Assembly: GCA_903883645.1 (NCBI GenBank)
Contig: CAISBR010000206.1
Coordinates: 1-64,000 of the forward strand
Reading direction: 5' to 3'
Origin: an uncultured Myxococcales bacterium
GTDB taxonomy: Bacteria; Myxococcota_A; UBA9042
Length of the DNA: 64,000 bases
Position numbers and translations under genes: made by a program. The notes under the pieces are model-generated. The model made no database searches, was not told where the DNA came from, and saw only the letters and a program-made list of their open reading frames with translations. This document shows positions 33,300-42,155 of the stretch, one piece after another. The number at the start of each line of letters is the position of its first letter. The stretch's first letter is position 1.

Positions 33300-35588
33300 A
33301 TGAAGCTGCCCAAGATTCTTGCCAACTGCCTCACTTGGCCGCCTGCGGCACTGCCCCTGGCATTGATCGTGGCCACGGTGGGCGCTGTTGCCTGCAGTGT
33401 ACCGGTCCAATCCGCCACAGCCGTCACAGGTGCCGACGCAGCCCAATTGCATGATTCAGCTGCAATTACAGACACTAAGACGGGCGACACCGCTCCCGAT
33501 GTGGCCAAGGATGCGCCGGCCGAGACTGCGCCCGACGCCGCGATCCCAGACGGCGAGTCGCACGACAGTGCTGACAGCGATCTGCCGCCAAGCGATGGGG
33601 CAGACTCGACCGATGGCACAGACTCGACCGATGGGGCAGACTCGACCGATGGCACAGACTCGACCGATGGCACAGACCCCGATGGCGCTGAACCTGCGGA
33701 TACAACAAACGATACCGGCGCCGATGTCGCGGCCAGCCCGTGCGACGACGGCGAAAAGCTGTGCGCTCAAGCATTTGCCTGGCCTGCCCAGGGCGACGAA
33801 AGCTCGGTCGAGGTGCGCGGCAGCTGGGACAACTGGAAGGTCGGCGTGCCCCTCACCCTAAACGGCGCGAGCTGGACGGGCACCGGCACACTGCCACAAG
33901 GACAGCAGTTTCTTTATAAATTCAGGATTGTGCGCCAGAGTGGCAAAGAGGACTGGCAGCCCGATCTGAGCGGCGTGCCCCTGCTCGACGACGGCTTTGG
34001 CGGCAAGAATGCGGTGCTGGCGGCGCTGGCATGTCCGAGCGACGGCATCTGCCCAACTCTGCAAACAATCTGCGGAATTCCGGCCAAGGCGACGGCGTTT
34101 GACTGGCGCGACGCGGTGCTCTACTTCGTCTTCGTCGACCGGTTTAACAACGGGGATACGGGCAACGATCAGAAAGCCAGTTCGACCGATCTCGCCGACA
34201 TCGCCAACTGGAATGGCGGCGATTGGAAGGGGGTAACCCAAAAGATCACCAGCGGTTACTTCAAAGATCTGGGCGTCAATGCGCTGTGGCTCACGGTGCC
34301 GATGGACAATACCGCCTCGGTCGAATTTGGCGACGATGGCAAGAAATACACGGGGTACCACGGCTACTGGCCCAAAGATGTCGGCCAGCCCAACGCTCAC
34401 TTTGGCAGCATGGCCGATCTGCAGGCGCTGGTGCAGGCCGCGCACGCCCAGGGCATCCAGATCGTGCTCGACTATGCAATGAATCACGTGCACAAGGACT
34501 CGCCGGTTTTTAAGAATCATCCCGAGTGGTTCCACCCTCTACTGGTCAATGGCCAAGAGTGCGTGTGTGGCTCGGGCGTGTGCCCGTGGGACGGGCCGTC
34601 GGGCGTGTGGTGCTGGTTCCGCAACTACTTGCCCGACTTCGACTTTAACAACTCCGACGCGCGCAAGGCCTCGATCGACAACGTGATCTGGTGGATGCAG
34701 CAAAGCGGCGCAGACGGGCTGCGCTTGGACGCCATCAAGCACGTCGAGGGCGCTTGGCTGACCGAATTGCGCGCGCGTTTACTTAATGAAGTCGAGCCTG
34801 TACGGGGCCAGCACGTGTGGCTGGTGGGCGAGACCTATACCGGCGATCAAGGTTTTATCAAGTCGTTTCTCGACCCGTGCGGCAAGCTCGACGGGCAGTT
34901 CGATTTTCCGCTGCGGGCCGTGCTCGATCAGGTGGTGCTGCTGCGGCAGGGCAAGATGAAAGATCTCGAGAAGTTCATGATCGCCAACGATACGTACTAC
35001 GGCAGCGGCGCGATCATGTCGACGTTTGCGGGCAACCACGATCTGCCGCGCATCATCCACTACGCCCAGGATACGCCCCTGTTTTCAGACATTTGGAGCG
35101 ACGGCAAAAGCAAGGCCTGGAGCGGCCAGCCGGGGGTCGTAGCCGAGAAAAGCGCGTACGAGCGGGTCGCCGTGGCTATGGCCGTGCTCATGGGTAGCCC
35201 GGGCGTGCCGCTGCTGTACTACGGCGACGAAATTGGCCTGCCCGGCGCGGGCGATCCCGACAATCGGCGACCCATGCAGTGGACAGGCACGAGCGACAAC
35301 CAGAAGTGGCTGCTCGCCCAGCATCAGCAACTGGGCAAAATTCGTAGTCAGCATCCGTCGTTGCGTCGCGGGGTCCGCCAGAGTCTGTGGAGCGGCGACG
35401 ATGTCTGGGCCTGGTCGATGACGCTCGGCAGCGATGTGATCTATGTCGCCGTGAACCGCGGCGAAGGCCCTGCAAGTGTGAGCAATTTGCCGACTGGGAG
35501 CCTGAAGGATCTGCTCAGCGGCGAGACTGTTAGCGGCCCCGACTTGGCGCTGGCGCCGCGCACCGCCCGCTTCTTGGTGGCACCCTAG
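33300..35588 (+). CDS. Secreted GH13 alpha-amylase family glucanase with starch-binding-like domain
   Basis: A protein of 762 residues. A hydrophobic export signal ends at Cys32 (GAVAC, a weak lipobox). A Ser/Thr/Asp-rich linker with repeats follows (about 40-145). A CBM48/CBM20-like domain is next (about 150-215; VEVRGSWDNWKVGVPLTL). The GH13 barrel has all four conserved regions: D391/N395/H396, R475/D477/K480/H481, E511 and H580/D581. Thus the nucleophile (D477), acid/base (E511) and transition-state Asp (D581) are present. It should cleave alpha-glucans outside the cytoplasmic membrane. GGAG precedes the ATG. It is divergent from the BON-like gene. Exact specificity (amylase, pullulanase or glucosidase) is unknown. 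Confidence 0.88.
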   Translation: MKLPKILANCLTWPPAALPLALIVATVGAVACSVPVQSATAVTGADAAQLHDSAAITDTKTGDTAPDVAKDAPAETAPDAAIPDGESHDSADSDLPPSDGADSTDGTDSTDGADSTDGTDSTDGTDPDGAEPADTTNDTGADVAASPCDDGEKLCAQAFAWPAQGDESSVEVRGSWDNWKVGVPLTLNGASWTGTGTLPQGQQFLYKFRIVRQSGKEDWQPDLSGVPLLDDGFGGKNAVLAALACPSDGICPTLQTICGIPAKATAFDWRDAVLYFVFVDRFNNGDTGNDQKASSTDLADIANWNGGDWKGVTQKITSGYFKDLGVNALWLTVPMDNTASVEFGDDGKKYTGYHGYWPKDVGQPNAHFGSMADLQALVQAAHAQGIQIVLDYAMNHVHKDSPVFKNHPEWFHPLLVNGQECVCGSGVCPWDGPSGVWCWFRNYLPDFDFNNSDARKASIDNVIWWMQQSGADGLRLDAIKHVEGAWLTELRARLLNEVEPVRGQHVWLVGETYTGDQGFIKSFLDPCGKLDGQFDFPLRAVLDQVVLLRQGKMKDLEKFMIANDTYYGSGAIMSTFAGNHDLPRIIHYAQDTPLFSDIWSDGKSKAWSGQPGVVAEKSAYERVAVAMAVLMGSPGVPLLYYGDEIGLPGAGDPDNRRPMQWTGTSDNQKWLLAQHQQLGKIRSQHPSLRRGVRQSLWSGDDVWAWSMTLGSDVIYVAVNRGEGPASVSNLPTGSLKDLLSGETVSGPDLALAPRTARFLVAP
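33603..33674 (+). repeat. In-frame 18-bp tandem repeat encoding DSTDG(T/A)
   Basis: Four perfect or nearly perfect 18-base units code for the linker DSTDG(T/A) of the GH13 protein, residues 102-125. One unit differs by two bases. A degenerate unit precedes and follows the block. Such in-frame arrays vary in length by replication slippage. Confidence 0.9.
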
Positions 35589-35618
35589 AAACGAGCAGCC
35601 ATTTTCTACTGCTTGACT

Positions 35619-37178
35619 TTACTTAGCTTTCTTTGCCTGGTCGGCATCCCAGCGCCGCAAGCCCTGCAGCAAGGCGCGGTAGATCGCCTGCCCCATGTAG
35701 CGCTCGCCGGCGGCGGTAAAGTGGCTGTAATCGGACCAGCCCAGACCGTCTTTGACCCAGCGACCCATGGAACCCTCGCCGCCCATCAGCGCGCGGGCGT
35801 CCAAGAAGGCGCAGCCCGCCGTCTTGGCCAGTTTTCGCTGCCAGCCGATGATACGTACGATTGCAGGATCACTGATGATCTTACCCTTGTCGCGCTCGCC
35901 GTGGTCCGACGGGCCCAGCAGCAAGCAGCCCGCGCGATCGCGCCGCCCAGCCAGCAACCGCTCAATCGCCTCGCCCATCTTCTTGGTGTACGTCGCTTCG
36001 GAGATTGGGTCTTGCCGCTCGTTGCCGCCGTAGTTCAAAATCAGCAAGTCGGGGGCGCGATCGCTCATAACAGCTTGCAGGTGCTCAGCATTTGCCTGCG
36101 TCCAGCGGGTACCGCGCGCACCCACCTCGCCCAAGCTGTCGTACACAAGGCCTTGATCGCGCTCGATCGCCACGCCGTGGATGCGCACCCGCCCCGCCGT
36201 CACGCGAAAGTTAGCGGAATGCTTGCCATCTGCGACCGCCCAGGCCTGGCTACCGTCGCGGCCGCTGTCGGCGAGCTGCAGCGGGGCCTGCACCTTGCCG
36301 TCGATCTTGACCGCCACGGTGGCCTTACCCAGGCTGCGATAGTACAGAATCCAATGAGTTGACGGGCTTTTCGCCCCCGCCGACAAGGTGAAGTTGTCGC
36401 CCGGCACGCCCTCGACCGACACGCCGCCGTAGCCGTATGCCCCATCTTTCGCGTTGCCGTTCAAGAAGTTGTACAGCTTCCAGCCGTCGCTAACCGTGCG
36501 CTCGATGCCCTTGTGCGTGTACCACTCGGTGCGGCCCTGCACGAGCGTGTAGCCATGCCCGCCATCGCCAAAGCGTTTTTGCAGCAGCAGCCGCACCACA
36601 TGCGTCAGGCCGTCGTTGGCAATGTGCGAGTCGCCCCAGTGGCCGATGCGCACCTTCTGCCGCTTGCCCGCCACCAGCTCTTGCAGGGCCTTGTAAAAAG
36701 GCCCAAGGGCTTGCAAGTCCCCTTCGATCCACACCTTTTGCTCGCCCAGCACGTCGTCGCCGACCAGCAGCGCCTGGCTAGCCGTCGCCCCCTGCGCCAA
36801 ATCCGCCGTCGCACTCGCCGCGCTAGGCAACCCCGCAAGCTTCGCAAGCTCTTGATCTGAAATATCTTCTTCCGCAGCATTGGGCGACGGCCCTGGTCCC
36901 GGCCCCGGCTGCGGACTCGCCACCTCGGCCTTTGGCGGCGGATTCCAGGTCGCGGCGCGCTGCAGCGGCGTCCACTCCCAGCGATCCCAGTAGCGGTAAT
37001 CGCCCAGCGCCGGCGACAGGTATGGAACTAGGCTTGCCAGCAATAGTATTCCAAGCACAGCATATAGACGCAGCAGTGGCCCACGCGGAAATTCCGCAGG
37101 GGTATCTGCTACTTCGCCCGGAGCAGCGGCAAACTGCGCGGAGTGAGCGTGGCGGGCATCCTGGTCAGGCGTGGTCAA
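35619..37178 (-). CDS. SGNH/GDSL-type hydrolase, membrane-anchored
   Basis: A protein of 519 residues. One transmembrane helix at about 34-55 leaves a small cytoplasmic N-terminus; a Pro-rich linker (about 80-100) leads to a large extracytoplasmic hydrolase domain. Catalytic motifs are IGHWGDSHIAND, with Ser184 as nucleophile, LNYGGNE (oxyanion block) and SDYSHFTAAG, with the D and H of the triad near 483 and 486. The enzyme is likely an acyl-ester hydrolase or O-acetyl transferase acting on an extracellular polymer. TTG at 37178 is the start. It lies 15 bases after an MBOAT gene, a pairing known from alginate and peptidoglycan O-acetylation systems, so it probably works with it. Confidence 0.85.
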   Translation of the reverse strand: MTTPDQDARHAHSAQFAAAPGEVADTPAEFPRGPLLRLYAVLGILLLASLVPYLSPALGDYRYWDRWEWTPLQRAATWNPPPKAEVASPQPGPGPGPSPNAAEEDISDQELAKLAGLPSAASATADLAQGATASQALLVGDDVLGEQKVWIEGDLQALGPFYKALQELVAGKRQKVRIGHWGDSHIANDGLTHVVRLLLQKRFGDGGHGYTLVQGRTEWYTHKGIERTVSDGWKLYNFLNGNAKDGAYGYGGVSVEGVPGDNFTLSAGAKSPSTHWILYYRSLGKATVAVKIDGKVQAPLQLADSGRDGSQAWAVADGKHSANFRVTAGRVRIHGVAIERDQGLVYDSLGEVGARGTRWTQANAEHLQAVMSDRAPDLLILNYGGNERQDPISEATYTKKMGEAIERLLAGRRDRAGCLLLGPSDHGERDKGKIISDPAIVRIIGWQRKLAKTAGCAFLDARALMGGEGSMGRWVKDGLGWSDYSHFTAAGERYMGQAIYRALLQGLRRWDADQAKKAK

Positions 37179-37193
37179 AGTGCTGCAAACCCC

Positions 37194-38624
37194 TTAGAAC
37201 TGAAAGTAAATAAACGGCACGGCGTCCGTCTCGGCCACTACCCCCATCAGACTCGCCACCGCAACGAGGGCAGCACCCTGGGCCGGCACCGGCCAGCTGC
37301 GAAACGCCAAGCGCAGGCGATCAGCCAGGTTCGGCGGCGCCCAATGGGCCGCGTAACCGAGCACCAGCACTAGCCAAGTACCCTTGTCGATGCGCGCCAG
37401 CCCCAGACCATTGTGCAGCAGCGACTGGGTCAGATCGCCCGCGGCGCTGAGCGAGGGCGCCCGAAACAGAATGCGCGCCAGCACCACAAAATGGAAAGTC
37501 AGAGCAATTCGCCAGAGATTCTGCGCCCATGGCAGCTCGTCGTGGCTCCAGCCCTTGGGCTGCTTGCGCGTCTGCAGGCGGTTCCACGCGATCGCCAGAC
37601 CGTGCACCAGGCCGTAGAGCACAAACGTCCAGTTGGCACCGTGCCACAGACCGATAAGCACCAGCGTAATCAAGGTATTGCGATTCGCCCGCCACATCGA
37701 GCCGCGCGAGCCGCCCAGCGGAAAGAACACGTAGTGCCGCAGCCAAGTCGACAGCGTGATGTGCCAGCGCCGCCAGAACTCCGCAACTGTTCTCGCACGA
37801 TAGGGCCGGGCGAAGTTCTCGGGCAGCTTGATCCCCAGCAGCCGCGCCGAGCCGATCGCAATGTCGGTATACCCCGAAAAATCGCAGTAGATCTGTAGGG
37901 TATAGGCGTATAGCCCCACCAAGATCTCGGCGCCCGAATAGATCCCCGGCTTGTTGAACACCCGGTCGACCAGGTTCAGCGCCAACCAATCGGCCACCAC
38001 CACCTTCTTAACTAGGCCTGTGGCAATGCGAAACAGCGCCTCGCCCACATCGTCGCTCTGCAGCCGCGGCGGCCGGTGCAGTTGCGGAATCAGAATGTGC
38101 GCCCGCGAGATCGGCCCCGCCACCAGCTGCGGAAAGAAGGTCGCAAACAGCCAAAATCGCAGCAGATTGTGCTCCGCCGGCATCTCGCGGCGGTAGACGT
38201 CGATCACGTAGGCCATCGACTGGAACGTGAAAAAAGAAATACCGACCGGCAGCGCCAGCTTGGCCACCGGGATCGCCACATCCATCCCCGCGGCGTGCAG
38301 CACGGCGACCAGATTTTCTGCAAAGAATCCAAGGTACTTGTAATAGCACAGCAGGCCCAAGTTCACACCCACCGAGCCCAGCATCAACACCTTGCGCAGC
38401 CCCGCCTTCTCGTCGGGCATCTTCTCGATGACCCGCGCCATCGCCCAATCCCAGGCGGCGGCGCCCAGAATTAGCAGAACGTACTTGGGGCTCCAGGCCA
38501 TGTAGAACAGGCACGAGCATGCCAGCAAAAAGGCGGTGCGGCCCCAGCGCCAGCGCGACAGGCCCCACGAGATGGCGACCACCAGCGCGAGGAATACGAT
38601 ATAGAACAATGAGTTAAATAGCAT
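37194..38624 (-). CDS. MBOAT-family O-acyltransferase, AlgI/DltB-like
   Basis: A polytopic membrane protein of 476 residues, with about 9-11 hydrophobic helices. It contains the family block VAEFWRRWHITLSTWLRHYVF (His288) and the second conserved His328 in GLWHGANWTF. PTM-type proteins of this family move acyl groups across the inner membrane onto cell-surface sugars or D-alanine carriers. The early part NSLFYIVFLALVVAISWGL is typical of MBOAT starts. The SGNH gene follows 15 bases downstream. It lies 29 bases from the 174-residue gene upstream. The acceptor cannot be named from sequence. Confidence 0.92.
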   Translation of the reverse strand: MLFNSLFYIVFLALVVAISWGLSRWRWGRTAFLLACSCLFYMAWSPKYVLLILGAAAWDWAMARVIEKMPDEKAGLRKVLMLGSVGVNLGLLCYYKYLGFFAENLVAVLHAAGMDVAIPVAKLALPVGISFFTFQSMAYVIDVYRREMPAEHNLLRFWLFATFFPQLVAGPISRAHILIPQLHRPPRLQSDDVGEALFRIATGLVKKVVVADWLALNLVDRVFNKPGIYSGAEILVGLYAYTLQIYCDFSGYTDIAIGSARLLGIKLPENFARPYRARTVAEFWRRWHITLSTWLRHYVFFPLGGSRGSMWRANRNTLITLVLIGLWHGANWTFVLYGLVHGLAIAWNRLQTRKQPKGWSHDELPWAQNLWRIALTFHFVVLARILFRAPSLSAAGDLTQSLLHNGLGLARIDKGTWLVLVLGYAAHWAPPNLADRLRLAFRSWPVPAQGAALVAVASLMGVVAETDAVPFIYFQF

Positions 38625-38652
38625 TCTTGGCCGGAGTTCGTCCTACCCGCGT

Positions 38653-39177
38653 CTACGCACCGCCACCGGCGACCCACGCGCGCATCGCCTCGCGCACCGG
38701 CCCCCAGTTCGCCTCGTCCATGCGCAACTTGACGAAACCTACGTACATTTCGTCTAGAATCGCCTCGAGTTCATCGACCAGCCGCAGCCGTTCGTCGAGA
38801 AGCGAGGCGTCTTTGGGCCCCAGCATGGTCGGCAGCTTGGCGCCCGCGATCGTCAGCGACTCGGCATCGAGGTTCACCTGGTACTGCCGCTCGCCCGCAT
38901 CGAGCAAAAGCCGCGCCCGCGCTACCTTTTTACCCGTGCGCAGCGCTGTGCGCGCCTCTTCGGCCTGCGACGGGGCGTCGGCCTGCACGGTGCTGCCCTC
39001 TTTGACATTGCCACCCGTCTCGAGCGATAGGCGCTGGCCAAATTCGACGCCAACTCGGCCAAAGCTAAGGGTGTCTATGCCGCCGCCGGTGCGCTCAGCC
39101 TCGAACCAGAGCCAGGTCAAGAACTCGCGGCCCAAGAACGCAAAGCGCTCGGCACTTTTATCGTTTCCGCCTTCCAT
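38653..39177 (-). CDS. RdgC-associated or C-terminal RdgC-like protein
   Basis: A protein of 174 residues starting MEGGNDKSAERFAFLGREF and continuing LTWLWFEAERTGG, later with LLDERLRLVDELEAILDEMY and a basic/acidic helical end. GAGG precedes the ATG at 39177. It lies 19 bases after the RdgC-like gene, and in some bacteria a related segment is fused to RdgC as its C-terminal half, so this may be a split RdgC; that is inference. It has no catalytic motif. The frame between the two is closed by a stop, and each has its own ribosome-binding site. Confidence 0.62.
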   Translation of the reverse strand: MEGGNDKSAERFAFLGREFLTWLWFEAERTGGGIDTLSFGRVGVEFGQRLSLETGGNVKEGSTVQADAPSQAEEARTALRTGKKVARARLLLDAGERQYQVNLDAESLTIAGAKLPTMLGPKDASLLDERLRLVDELEAILDEMYVGFVKLRMDEANWGPVREAMRAWVAGGGA

Positions 39178-39196
39178 GGCGACCTCGCTGCGGCAG

Positions 39197-39820
39197 TTAC
39201 CGCGGAATCAGGTGAAAACGTTCAGGTTCTAGCAGCGACAGGCTGTCGACCTCGCCCTCGCTCATGCCGCGCAGCCACAGCACCGAGCGCAGGCCCACCG
39301 CCTGCAGCTGCGTCTGAAAGGTCTTTTCGAACAGCTCGACAAAGCCGCCCGCCACCGTCTTGCTCGCCGAGAACAGCCGCAGCTCGCCCGTAGGGATATT
39401 CCAAGCAATCTCGATAAGTTGCAGCTTAGGCAGCGAGCGAATCCGCAGCTGCTTTTTCACTTCGAGCTTGAGTTGATCGAGCTCTTTGCGCGCCAACTTC
39501 TCGCGATTTTGCGTTTTGCACAGCTTCTGCGCTTCTTGATCGACATAGGCCTTCATCGTGCCCGCCGGGATCTTCAGCGTGTCGATCCGCAGGCGAAACA
39601 GCAGATAGCCGCTCGGCGTGATCAGCGTGCCCGGATCGAAGTCCGCGGCGAACGCATCGTCGAACTGCACCCAACCGCTCGACTTTTCGACCTCGGAGCG
39701 CGGGTCGATCTCGTTGAACCGCGATGCGCCCAGTTGATCGGCGTACACGCGCTCGAAACCCTCGGGCGGCGCGGCCACATAAAAGCGCAGATAACTCACG
39801 GTTCCGGACGCCAAGGCCAT
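39197..39820 (-). CDS. rdgC: RdgC-like recombination-associated protein
   Basis: A protein of 207 residues. The segment FRLRIDTLKIPAGTMKAYVDQ and KLARKELDQLKLEVKKQLRIR matches the RdgC family core, which forms a DNA-encircling ring that modulates RecA. The later parts (GELRLFSASKTVAGGFVELFE) are also family-like. Known RdgC proteins are about 300 residues; this one is shorter, and the neighbouring 174-residue gene may supply the rest. The start at ATG 39820 has GGAG before it; GTG 39832 is another option. A promoter lies at 39860-39888. It heads the leftward set that includes MBOAT and SGNH genes. Confidence 0.72.
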   Translation of the reverse strand: MALASGTVSYLRFYVAAPPEGFERVYADQLGASRFNEIDPRSEVEKSSGWVQFDDAFAADFDPGTLITPSGYLLFRLRIDTLKIPAGTMKAYVDQEAQKLCKTQNREKLARKELDQLKLEVKKQLRIRSLPKLQLIEIAWNIPTGELRLFSASKTVAGGFVELFEKTFQTQLQAVGLRSVLWLRGMSEGEVDSLSLLEPERFHLIPR

Positions 39821-40366
39821 GGCCAGCTCCACCCGGCGGACCTGGCCGCAGGGCGCGCAGATCTAGACCTGCGGCGCGCCCCTGTCAACGCGCACCTTGC
39901 GGACCGACGGGCCAAACGCTTACGTGGTAGAGCGAACCCTTTGGATGCACAGCCGCATCCAAAAAGCTCGCCGGGGTCGCTGCGTGCGAGGCCCGCCTGA
40001 CACAAAAGTCATGCCTGCGGGCATTTGCCCCAGGGCTGCCGGCCAGACCACCCGTGATCTTCTTGACGAATCCTGCGACTGGTGCATCGTTCAGCACTTG
40101 GCGCGGAGTTTGCAGGAACACAAGCAGCGGCCCGCTCAGGTTGGTGGGCTTTCGTTGCAGAGCCGACCCGGGGCTAACCCCGACTGCCGAGGCACCCAAT
40201 GGCCAGCCACCAGCCCAACGCCAGGCGATTCGACTCCGGTCCCCCGCCCACGGGCCGGCCGACCGCTGCCCGGCCGCAGCCACGCGCTGTTGCCACCCGT
40301 CCGCGACCCCGGCCTGACCGCCCACGCCACGATGATCCGTATGCGTCCACCACTGCGAGGACTGAC
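39821..40366. other. Intergenic region upstream of rpoD-like gene (divergent promoters)
   Basis: About 545 bases with no convincing gene, separating the RdgC-like gene (leftward) and the sigma-factor gene (rightward). It holds the leftward promoter at 39860-39888, with an inverted repeat CCGCAGG/CCTGCGG (39846-39852, 39868-39874) around its -10 element. A perfect nine-base hairpin, TTTGGATGC/GCATCCAAA with a six-base loop, lies at 39940-39963. No 4.5S, 6S, RNase P or tRNA signature is seen. A rightward promoter for the sigma gene could not be fixed: TTGACG occurs near 40064 without a good -10. Confidence 0.6.
39860..39888 (-). promoter_or_regulatory. Predicted sigma-70 promoter of the RdgC-like set
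   Basis: On the minus strand, a perfect TTGACA (39883-39888) precedes TAGATC (39860-39865) by 17 bases. The -10 match is weak (3/6); TCTAGA two bases nearer is an alternative. The -10 area lies inside an inverted repeat, CCGCAGG and CCTGCGG, which could be an operator. The RdgC-like ATG follows about 30 bases after the expected start site. Confidence 0.4.
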
Positions 40367-41920
40367 ATGGAACCAGCTGAATTGAGTGAAGATCTTTTGT
40401 CGCAAGAGCCCGCCGAAGTCGATCTCGACGAGAGCGCTGGCATCTCGCCCTATGGCATGGGCGAGCTGAGGCACCTGCGCCGCGGCGCCGAGGCCGAAGA
40501 CTCCATCGAACAGAACCTCGACCCGACCGTGTTGTATTTGCAGCATATTGGCCGAGTATCGCTGCTTAGCCGCGAAGGCGAAGCCGAGGTCGCGCAGCGC
40601 ATCGAGGGCAACTCCGCAGACATTCTGGAGATCCTCGAGCGCGTGCCGGCCTCTCGCCCGCTGATGACCAACGTGCCGCTCGACATGGCCACCGATCACG
40701 ACCTGCTGCGCGAGTGGACCGATGCCGAGGCCTGGCGCGACCGCGATGCGCGCATCACCACCCTGGCGCGAGCCGAGCGGTTCCGCGACCGGGTCGTTGC
40801 GCTCGATCAAGACATCGACGGTCTGCGCGGCGAGTCGGCGGGTGAGCGCACCCCGCTGTTGGTGCAGGCTCTGCGCAGCAAGTACCGCACATTTTGGGAG
40901 GATCGCACAGGCGAGCGCTTGATCAGCAAGGCGCTTGAGCTCGTGCAGCAACTGGCCCGCGAGCTGGTTCGCGCGGAGCACACCCTGCGCGGTCTGCTGC
41001 ACGATGCCGGGCTGAAGCGCGACGACGTGGTCGCACTAGGGCCCATGCCCAAGCGGCCGCGCACCGATGCCGCTCGGCAGCACCTGGGGCTAGCGCAAGC
41101 GCTTGAGCACGCAGAGCAATTGCAGGCCCAATACGGTGCCGGGCCCGAGCAGGCCCAGCGCGATCTGCGGCGCATTCGCGAGGCCACCCGGGCCATTGCC
41201 GAAGCGCGCAGCGTGATGATTCAGGCGAATTTGCGGCTGGTGGTGTCGATCGCCAAGCGCTACTTGAACCGCGGGATGGCCCTGCTCGACCTGGTGCAAG
41301 AGGGCAACATTGGCCTCATCAAGGCCGTCGAAAAGTTCGAGTATCAGCGTGGTTACAAGTTCTCGACCTATGCTACTTGGTGGATTCGCCAGTCGATCAC
41401 CCGCTCGATCGCCGACTCGGGGCGCACGATCCGCATCCCGGTGCATCTCATCGAGGCGCTCAATCGCATCTTGCGCGAACGCTCGCTGCTCGAACAGGAA
41501 TTGGGTCGCGAGCCCACGGTCGAAGAGCTGTCAAAGCGGACCGAGCAGCCGATCGAGCAGGTCGACACGATCTTGCGTATGGTGCGGTCGCCGCTGAGTC
41601 TGGATGCGCCCGTGGGCGAGGATGACGCTCAACTCGTTGATTTTGTAGAGGATACTAACGCTGTCAAGGGCATCGACGTCGTGATCCTCCGCGACCTATC
41701 GGCGCAAACACGGCGGGCTCTGACGCGGCTGCACCCGCGCGAAGAGGCGGTGCTAAAGCTGCGATTTGGCATCGGTTCTGACGAGTGCTTGACGCTAGAG
41801 CAGGTGGGCGAGATGTTCAACCTGACCCGCGAGCGCATTCGCCAAATCGAGACCGGCGCACTGCGCAAGTTGCAGGCGCCTGCCAATCGGGAAGTTTTGC
41901 AAGGGCTTCTAGAGGGTTGA
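40367..41920 (+). CDS. rpoD: RNA polymerase primary sigma factor, RpoD-type
   Basis: A protein of 517 residues. Region 1.2 is at about 52-80 ([21 protein letters not shown]). A long non-conserved segment of about 190 residues follows, as in proteobacterial primary sigma factors. Region 2 (about 278-360) has [36 protein letters not shown] and the DNA-melting aromatic run [13 protein letters not shown]. Region 3 is [12 protein letters not shown], and region 4 is [22 protein letters not shown] with the RERIRQIE recognition helix. Region 1.1 is short or absent, so a group 2 factor is possible. GAGGA precedes ATG 40367; the open frame from 40199 is rejected. Confidence 0.9.
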   Translation: MEPAELSEDLLSQEPAEVDLDESAGISPYGMGELRHLRRGAEAEDSIEQNLDPTVLYLQHIGRVSLLSREGEAEVAQRIEGNSADILEILERVPASRPLMTNVPLDMATDHDLLREWTDAEAWRDRDARITTLARAERFRDRVVALDQDIDGLRGESAGERTPLLVQALRSKYRTFWEDRTGERLISKALELVQQLARELVRAEHTLRGLLHDAGLKRDDVVALGPMPKRPRTDAARQHLGLAQALEHAEQLQAQYGAGPEQAQRDLRRIREATRAIAEARSVMIQANLRLVVSIAKRYLNRGMALLDLVQEGNIGLIKAVEKFEYQRGYKFSTYATWWIRQSITRSIADSGRTIRIPVHLIEALNRILRERSLLEQELGREPTVEELSKRTEQPIEQVDTILRMVRSPLSLDAPVGEDDAQLVDFVEDTNAVKGIDVVILRDLSAQTRRALTRLHPREEAVLKLRFGIGSDECLTLEQVGEMFNLTRERIRQIETGALRKLQAPANREVLQGLLEG

Positions 41921-42155
41921 TTCCCCTACATTTCGCTGGCTGACACGCTTGTCATGGTGCGCAAACTTTGCGTAGTTTGTCGCGCAGCCACTCAAGCTCG
42001 CTGCCCTTCTACCGCGCCCGCTACCTCGCCCGCTACCTCGCCCGCACGGCCATCTTGCCCGATGCCGCACAGAAGACTATGCTTTCGCCGCTCGCTGCCC
42101 GCCCGGTGCCGCGCCGGGGTGCCAGCGATAGTCCAAAAAACGTAAGGAGTTTGAA

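Noticed and set aside
39885..40325. Leftward frame of 146 codons upstream of the RdgC-like gene
   Set aside because: It has low-complexity composition, no start site signal and overlaps the promoter region; it is not supported as a gene.
40199..40366. Upstream in-frame extension of the sigma-factor gene
   Set aside because: The extension is Pro/Arg-rich, unlike the family, while ATG 40367 has a good GAGGA site and fits the expected N-terminus.
40136..41002. Leftward frame of 288 codons across the rpoD-type gene start
   Set aside because: It is antisense to sigma-factor region 1.2 and the non-conserved segment, and has no start signal or domain.
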